DNA from: Pseudomonadota bacterium
GTDB taxonomy: Bacteria > Pseudomonadota > Gammaproteobacteria > Xanthomonadales > Rhodanobacteraceae
Assembly (NCBI GenBank): GCA_018240505.1
Contig: JAFEFQ010000259.1
Location: forward strand, 1 to 33,796
Direction: 5' to 3'
Length of the DNA: 33,796 bases
How positions within the stretch are numbered: the stretch's first letter is position 1; every line of letters begins with the position of its first letter. Position numbers and translations under genes: made by a program. This document shows positions 29,080 through 33,796 of this stretch, piece after piece. Under the pieces are notes generated by a model. That model saw nothing but the letters and a program-made list of their open reading frames with translations. It was not told where the DNA came from and made no database searches.

Positions 29080-31125
29080 CTACCAGATCTTCACCTGCGC
29101 GTCGCCCGCGCGCACCATCGCGTCGCCGGCCTTGCACGAGAACGCCTGGGCGAACGCGGGCATGTTCGACGGCGCGGCGATCGCGCGGAACTGGCCGGGC
29201 GCGTGCGGGTCGGTATTGAGGCTGACCTTGGCCGAGGCCGGCAACGTGTTCGTGCGCCACAGCCGCGCGAAGTTGAGGAAGAAGCGCTGGTCCTGGTTGA
29301 AGCCGTCGATCTTCGACCTCGCCTCGGTGTGGTTGTTCTTCAGCGCGATCTGCAGCGCGTCGTAGGCGACGTTGAGGCCGCCGAGGTCGGCGATGTTCTC
29401 GCCGAGCGTGAGCTTGCCCTTGACGTGCAGGTCTTCGAGCGCGACGTAGCCGTCGAACTGCGCGACGAGCTTGTCCGCGCGCGCGGTGAACTGCTTGCGA
29501 TCCTCGTCGGTCCACCAGTTGCTGTTGTTGCCCCGCGCGTCGAACTGGCTGCCCTTGTCGTCGAAGCCGTGCGTGATCTCGTGGCCGATCACCGCGCCGA
29601 TGCCGCCGTAGTTGAGCGCATCGTCGGCTTTGGCGTCGAAGTAGGGCGGTTGCAGGATCGCGGCCGGGAAGGTGATCTCGTTCTTCAGCGGCGAGTAGGA
29701 GGCGTTCACCGTCTGCGGCGTCATGCCCCATTCGCTCTTGTCGACCGGCTTGCCGATGCGGCCCATGCGCCAGTCGTGGTTGAACTTGCTCGCGGCGAGC
29801 AGGTTGTCGACGTAGCCCGCGCGCGCGACAGCCAGGCCGGTCCAGTCGCGCCACTTGTCCGGATAGCCGATCTTCGGCTTGAACGTGGACAGCTTCTCCA
29901 ACGCCTTGGCCTTGGTCGCATCGCTCATCCAGTCGAGCGTCTCGATGCGCAGCTTGAGCGCAGCCTGCAGGTTGGCGACGAGTTGCTCCGCGCTCTGCTT
30001 CGCCTCGGGCGGGAAATTCTCCTTGACGTAGAGCTGGCCCATGGCCTGGCCCATCTGCCCGTTGACCGCGTTGAGCACGCGCTTCCAGCGCGGCTCGATT
30101 TCCTTCTGCCCGCGCAGCTTGTGCGCGCTGAAGTCGAAGTGCTCCTCGACGAAGGCGCGCGACAGGTAAGGCGCGGCGTCGTCGATCGCGTGGAAACGCA
30201 GGTACGCCTTCCACTGCGCGACCGGCACTTCGGTCAGCATCTTGTCGAACTCGGCGAACCATTCCGGATGCGACAGCGAAAAACCCTGCACGCCGTGCAA
30301 ACCTTGCGCGGCGAGGAATCTCGTCCACGAGAAATGCGGCGTCGCCTTGTCCGCGTCGGCGACGCTGACGTAGTGGTACTGGTTCTTCGGATCGCGCGCC
30401 TCGATCGGCGACAGCGAGGCCTTCGCGTCGCGCGTCTCCAGCGCCATGATCCACTGCGCATCCTGCCTGGCCTCCTCGGGCTTGACGCCGGCGAGGGTCA
30501 GCGTCTTCTCGATGTGGGCGAGATATTCGCCGCGGATCTTCACGTAGTCCGGCTTGTCCTCGAGGTAGTACGCCTTTTCGGGCAGGCCGAGGCCGTCTTC
30601 GCCGGCGAAGCCGATGACCATGCTCGAGTTCTTGAAGTCGGGGTAGGCGCCGAAGCCGAAGTAGCCGCCCAGTCCGCGCGCATGCGCATCGATCATGTAG
30701 CCGGCCAGATCGCCGGCGGACTTGATCGCGGCGATCTTCGCCAGTTCCGGCTTGAGCGGCGCGATGCCGGCCTTCTCGATCGCCGCCTCGTCCATGCCGC
30801 TCGCGTAGAAGTCGCCGAGCTTCTGCTCGATCGTGCCCTTCGCCGCCGCCGCGATCGCCGGGGCCTCGATCAGCTTGTGCTGCGCGTCGAGGCTGGCCTC
30901 GCGCAGTTCGTCGAACGTGCCCCAGCGCGTGCGGTCGCCCGGAATCGGATTCGCCGCGAGCCATTTCGCGTTGACGTGATCGTAGAAGTCGTCGCAGGGC
31001 TTGAACCGCGCGTCGAGCGAGGCGGGGTCGAAGGCGCTGCCCGCGGTCGGCGAAAGCGCGCAGGCGCCGCCCGTGAGGGCGAAGGCGATGGCGAAGGCGA
31101 GGGGCGTGCGCAGGCGATGAGTCAT
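29080..31125 (-). CDS. M13-family (neprilysin/PepO-like) metallopeptidase
   Basis: A 681-residue exported zinc endopeptidase. The signal peptide covers about residues 1-23. Zinc site HEITH is at 515-519 in GAVIGHEITHGFDDKGSQFD; the third ligand Glu and partner Asp are in ENIADLGGL some 60 residues later. NASYSPLKNEITFPAAIL is the substrate-binding NA-Y/F-type segment. Length matches bacterial PepO. It probably degrades short peptides in the periplasm or outside. A GGACA sequence near the cleavage site is not a canonical lipobox. It stands alone on its strand. Confidence 0.96.
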   Translation of the reverse strand: MTHRLRTPLAFAIAFALTGGACALSPTAGSAFDPASLDARFKPCDDFYDHVNAKWLAANPIPGDRTRWGTFDELREASLDAQHKLIEAPAIAAAAKGTIEQKLGDFYASGMDEAAIEKAGIAPLKPELAKIAAIKSAGDLAGYMIDAHARGLGGYFGFGAYPDFKNSSMVIGFAGEDGLGLPEKAYYLEDKPDYVKIRGEYLAHIEKTLTLAGVKPEEARQDAQWIMALETRDAKASLSPIEARDPKNQYHYVSVADADKATPHFSWTRFLAAQGLHGVQGFSLSHPEWFAEFDKMLTEVPVAQWKAYLRFHAIDDAAPYLSRAFVEEHFDFSAHKLRGQKEIEPRWKRVLNAVNGQMGQAMGQLYVKENFPPEAKQSAEQLVANLQAALKLRIETLDWMSDATKAKALEKLSTFKPKIGYPDKWRDWTGLAVARAGYVDNLLAASKFNHDWRMGRIGKPVDKSEWGMTPQTVNASYSPLKNEITFPAAILQPPYFDAKADDALNYGGIGAVIGHEITHGFDDKGSQFDARGNNSNWWTDEDRKQFTARADKLVAQFDGYVALEDLHVKGKLTLGENIADLGGLNVAYDALQIALKNNHTEARSKIDGFNQDQRFFLNFARLWRTNTLPASAKVSLNTDPHAPGQFRAIAAPSNMPAFAQAFSCKAGDAMVRAGDAQVKIW

Positions 31126-31211
31126 GGCGGATTTTCCCGGATGGCGAAGGGTTTGCGACTGGTCACGGTAGGGGCTGGCGGCGGCGCGCAGCAGTGCGGA
31201 AAGTCATGCGC

Positions 31212-31240
31212 AAAAAAAACGGCCGGTGAGGTGCCGGCCG
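31212..31240 (-). terminator. Rho-independent terminator after DUF502 gene
   Basis: On the minus strand CGGCCGG/CCGGCCG form a seven-pair stem with a seven-base loop, followed by a run of eight T residues. It lies 109 bases after the DUF502 stop. Confidence 0.85.
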
Positions 31241-31348
31241 AATGACAGGATGTTGAAGGCAGGAGACTGCGTTCGCCGCACAGTTTGCGTGGGCCCCGGC
31301 GTCGAGAACAGTGCCGAAAGGCATGGGGGGGCGCCGCCAGGCGCCGCA

Positions 31349-32008
31349 TCATGGTTGAGGATGACCGTGTGCGGGAATGTCGGGCAGCTTGTCGGGGCCG
31401 GCCGCGCCGCCGGAGAGGATGAAGGCCATCGCCTGGTCGACGCTCCAGTCGGTCGCGACGAGGTCGTCCAGCGGCACGATTTCGAGGTAGCCGCCGGTCG
31501 GATTCGGCGTGGTCGGCACGTAGACCGCGGCCATCTCGCGGCCCTTGCCGTCGCTGAACGTGCGCGTGACGAAGCCGAACGTCTTCAGCGTCGGCGAAGG
31601 GAAGCCGATCAGTACCACGCGCTGCGTGCCGCCGGGTTTGCTCTGCATCATCGTCAGCAGCTTCTTCGAGCCGCCGTAGATCGTTTGCACGAGCGGGATG
31701 CGCTCGATCAGGCGCTCGAACCCCGCGAGCAGGCGCTGGCCGAGCATGCGGCTCGTGGCAAAGCCGAGCAGGTACAGCGCGACGATCGTGCCGACGAAGG
31801 CGACGATCGAACGGAACCATTCCTGGCCCAGCCATTCGGCCGCGGCCGGAAAGATCGCGCTGATCAGCGCGAACGTCGCCGCGACCGCCGGCGCGCCGAC
31901 ATGCGAGAGCACGCTGACGATGAACGCGAACACGAGGAAGGTTAGCCACAACGGGATGAAGGTGAGCAGGCCGGTGATCAGGTAGCGTTGCAGGTACAGG
32001 CGAGGCAT
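31349..32008 (-). CDS. DUF502 membrane protein
   Basis: A 219-residue inner-membrane protein of the DUF502 family. It starts MPRLYLQRYLITGLLTFIPLWLTFLV (first membrane segment) and has a second at about 65-90; conserved family stretches are PLVQTIYGGSKKLLTMM, RVVLIGFPSP and VPTTPNPTGGYLEIVP. Function is unknown. The start that gives the conserved N-terminus has no strong ribosome site; a 62-residue upstream extension is Arg-rich and unlikely. Divergent from the MFS gene. Confidence 0.92.
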   Translation of the reverse strand: MPRLYLQRYLITGLLTFIPLWLTFLVFAFIVSVLSHVGAPAVAATFALISAIFPAAAEWLGQEWFRSIVAFVGTIVALYLLGFATSRMLGQRLLAGFERLIERIPLVQTIYGGSKKLLTMMQSKPGGTQRVVLIGFPSPTLKTFGFVTRTFSDGKGREMAAVYVPTTPNPTGGYLEIVPLDDLVATDWSVDQAMAFILSGGAAGPDKLPDIPAHGHPQP

Positions 32009-32110
32009 GGCGCGGGGTTGTTCGGCGAAGGCGCCATCATAACGGGATCGCCCCGTGGCGCGCACGGTCGCACGCACGGCTGCCGCTTGTCGTTCCAGCG
32101 ACAGGGAAAA

Positions 32111-32140
32111 TTCAGTCGCGCGGGCGCCGCGGACTATAAT
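32111..32140 (+). promoter_or_regulatory. Possible promoter of the MFS gene
   Basis: A perfect TATAAT lies at 32135-32140 with a poor -35 (TTCAGT, 32111-32116) at 18 bases. It would start transcription only some eight bases before the GTG start codon, so the mRNA would be nearly leaderless. Confidence 0.5.
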
Positions 32141-32154
32141 CCGTACTCGATCCT

Positions 32155-33435
32155 GTGCAGGACTTCCCGTTGTCGTCAGCTTCCGCCGCCGCACCGCACG
32201 TCGCGTTCGCAGCTCTGCGCCACCCCGGGTTTCGTGCCTACTTCCTGCTGTCGGCGCTGGCCATGATGGCCGACAACATCGAGCACGTGATCAGCTACTG
32301 GGTGATCTTCGGCAAGTTCAACTCGCCCGCGCTCGGTGGCTTCGCCGTCGTCTCGCACTGGCTGCCCTTTCTCCTGTTTTCGGTAATGAGCGGCGCGCTT
32401 GCCGACAAGTTCGATCCGCGCCGCATGATCCAGCTCGGCATGGTCTTGTTCATGGGCGTGTCGATCGGCTGGGGCGCGTTGTTCGTCACCGGCACGCTGC
32501 AAATCTGGCATGCCTGCGTGCTGCTGATCGTGCACGGTATGGCCGGCGTACTCTGGGGGCCGCCGTCGCAGTTGCTTCTGCACGACATCGTCGGGCGCGA
32601 ACATCTGCAGAGCGCGGTGCGCCTCAACGCGACCGCGCGCCAGCTCGGCATGCTGATGGGCCCCGGCGTCGGCGGCGCGCTGCTGCTCTGGCTCGGTCCG
32701 AACCTCGGCATCTTCGTCAATGCGGCGCTGTATTTGCCGTTCATCCTTTGGCTCGCGGTTGCGCCGTACGGGCCGAAGTTCCGCACGGTCGGCGTGACGG
32801 TGGCAACACGCGCGGTGCGCAGCCTCGGCGACATCTGGCGGGCGTTGCAGGAAATCGCGCATCACCGCGTCATTCTCGCGATGACGATGCTCGCGGGTTG
32901 CGCTTCGTTGTTCGTCGGCAACGCCTATCAGGCGCAGATGCCCGGCTTCGCCCACGACCTCGGCCAGCAGCATGCGGATTTCTTCTACAGCATGCTGCTA
33001 GGCGCCGACGCCGCCGGTGCGCTGGCCGCGGGATTCGTGCTCGAAAGCCGCGGCCTGCTGCAGCCGCGAGCGCGTACCGCCTGCCTTCTCGCGATGATCT
33101 GGTGTCTGGCGCTCGCGACTTTCGCGCTGACTTCGAGCTACCCGCTCGCGCTCGCCGTGCTGTCCGTCGCCGGCTTCGTCGAACTCTCGTTCAATTCGAT
33201 GGCGCAGACGCTGGTGCAGCTCGAGGCGCCGGCCGAGATGCGCGGTCGCGCGATCGGCGTCTACAGCATGTTCGCGATGGGCATGCGCATGTTCAGCGGC
33301 GTCACCGTCGGCATCGCCGGTGCACGCATCGGCATCCACGCCTCGCTGGCGCTGAGCGCGGGCGCGCTGTTCGTGGTGATTGGACTGCTGATGCGGTTCG
33401 GCTTGCGCCGGTCGGCGCAGATGCGGGGAGGTTGA
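32155..33435 (+). CDS. MFS transporter, EntS-like exporter
   Basis: A 426-residue, 12-segment major facilitator. The loop 2-3 motif is GALADKFDPRRMIQLG; segments are evenly spaced, and PGVGGALLLWLGP and GRAIGVYSMFAMGMRMFSG match the EntS-like (MFS_3) exporters of siderophores or drugs. The start appears to be GTG with no Shine-Dalgarno site, close to a TATAAT; homologous N-termini (HPGFRAYFLLSALAMMADN) begin about 20 residues in, so the true start could only be slightly different. Substrate unknown; no siderophore genes nearby. Confidence 0.9.
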   Translation: MQDFPLSSASAAAPHVAFAALRHPGFRAYFLLSALAMMADNIEHVISYWVIFGKFNSPALGGFAVVSHWLPFLLFSVMSGALADKFDPRRMIQLGMVLFMGVSIGWGALFVTGTLQIWHACVLLIVHGMAGVLWGPPSQLLLHDIVGREHLQSAVRLNATARQLGMLMGPGVGGALLLWLGPNLGIFVNAALYLPFILWLAVAPYGPKFRTVGVTVATRAVRSLGDIWRALQEIAHHRVILAMTMLAGCASLFVGNAYQAQMPGFAHDLGQQHADFFYSMLLGADAAGALAAGFVLESRGLLQPRARTACLLAMIWCLALATFALTSSYPLALAVLSVAGFVELSFNSMAQTLVQLEAPAEMRGRAIGVYSMFAMGMRMFSGVTVGIAGARIGIHASLALSAGALFVVIGLLMRFGLRRSAQMRGG

Positions 33436-33446
33436 GCGCCTCGCTC

Positions 33447-33796
33447 CTGCTCTTTGCTCGTCGTTCCCGCGTACGCGGACTGCGAAGGCAGAGCCTGTCC
33501 GGACTCGATCCGGGAATGCCGAAGCGAACATTCGCGTAGCGAATGGCTCGCTCTTGCTCGTCATTCCCGCGAAGGCGGGAATCCAGCTCTTGTTCTGGCT
33601 TTTGATTCTTTTCACTCGCGTCCGTTCGCCTTTCCGCGCGCGTCCGGCGCGCGGGTCACTTCTCTTTGCTTGCACAAAGAGAAGTAACCAAGAGAAATGC
33701 ACCCCGGATGCCGCGCTCGCGCGATGAAGCCGCGCGAGTTCGCGAGGTCAGGCCGGGGTTCGTTGAACGCACGTCCGTGTGCGTGCAACGAACTCG
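33447..33796. repeat. Long modular dispersed repeat, copy 2 (runs off window)
   Basis: The 361 bases after the MFS gene carry no gene. They repeat the modules of 23489-23800: GCCGAAGCGAACATTCGCGT with AGCGAATGGC (about 33518-33547), a REP-like palindrome (33559-33584, absent from copy 1), AAGTAACCAAGAGAAATGC, CACCCCGGATGCCGCGCTCGC-like sequence, and the long hairpin (33758-33793) with GTTCGTTGAACGCAC against GTGCGTGCAACGAAC. An extra hairpin TTCTCTTTGCTTGCACAAAG AGAA (33661-33684) is present. Confidence 0.75.

Noticed and set aside
29203..31245. A 680-codon plus-strand open frame opposite the M13 peptidase
   Set aside because: The minus strand has the HEITH zinc site, signal peptide and full family length; the plus frame has no recognisable domain.

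Overview
The window looks like chromosomal DNA of a GC-rich gammaproteobacterium. Gene content and order (uvrC, pgsA and a Gly-Cys-Leu tRNA cluster; a pst/phoU block beside a pit system; many secreted serine hydrolases and an M13 peptidase) and the abundance of short dispersed palindromes suggest the order Xanthomonadales/Lysobacterales, perhaps a Rhodanobacteraceae-type genome. This placement is inference. I see no transposase, integrase, phage gene, CRISPR array or plasmid function.

Region 1 (about 1-9.1 kb) is a D-amino-acid/cell-wall-peptide catabolism island. A secreted amidohydrolase and a LysR regulator read left. A DUF1611 N-acetyltransferase (DgcN type), an overlapping enolase-superfamily epimerase (DgcA type), a LysA-type diaminopimelate decarboxylase and two exported serine beta-lactamase-fold hydrolases read right. 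A near-identical 40-bp element precedes both the amidohydrolase and dgcN, which ties the two transcription units into one candidate regulon. A predicted parallel beta-helix protein of unknown function (9.2-10.6 kb) and an AhpD/CMD-family protein follow.

Region 2 (11.2-15.4 kb) is housekeeping: a low-molecular-weight protein phosphatase translationally coupled to uvrC, then pgsA, then tRNA-Gly(GCC), tRNA-Cys(GCA) and tRNA-Leu(TAA), as in the E. coli uvrC-pgsA-glyW-cysT-leuZ order. A short RlpA-like exported protein, with Asn in place of the expected catalytic His, follows on the other strand.

Region 3 (15.5-23.5 kb) is a phosphate block. pstS-pstC-pstA-pstB-phoU and a CHAD-domain gene read left, followed by a decayed second phoU-like 3' end. 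A DUF47/PhoU-like gene and a Pit transporter read right. Both divergent units carry a candidate Pho box, and a terminator lies between pstS and pstC.

Region 4 (23.5-33.8 kb) holds a small secreted orphan, a LytS/LytTR-type two-component pair with candidate direct-repeat sites upstream, a small hypothetical protein, an alkyltransferase-like DNA repair protein, a rhomboid protease, a LysM protein, a Pro-Ala-rich lipoprotein, an M13 metallopeptidase, a DUF502 membrane protein and an MFS exporter.

The most unusual non-coding content is repetitive. (i) Palindromic elements built from inverted heptamer arrays around a GAAAAGC-like core sit in intergenic gaps near 13.7, 17.5, 21.5 and 22.3 kb, and the heptamer differs between loci. 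(ii) A two-hairpin repeat occurs twice in the tRNA cluster and again, in a partial match, near 29.0 kb. (iii) A modular repeat several hundred bases long occurs at 23.5 kb and at the right edge of the window.
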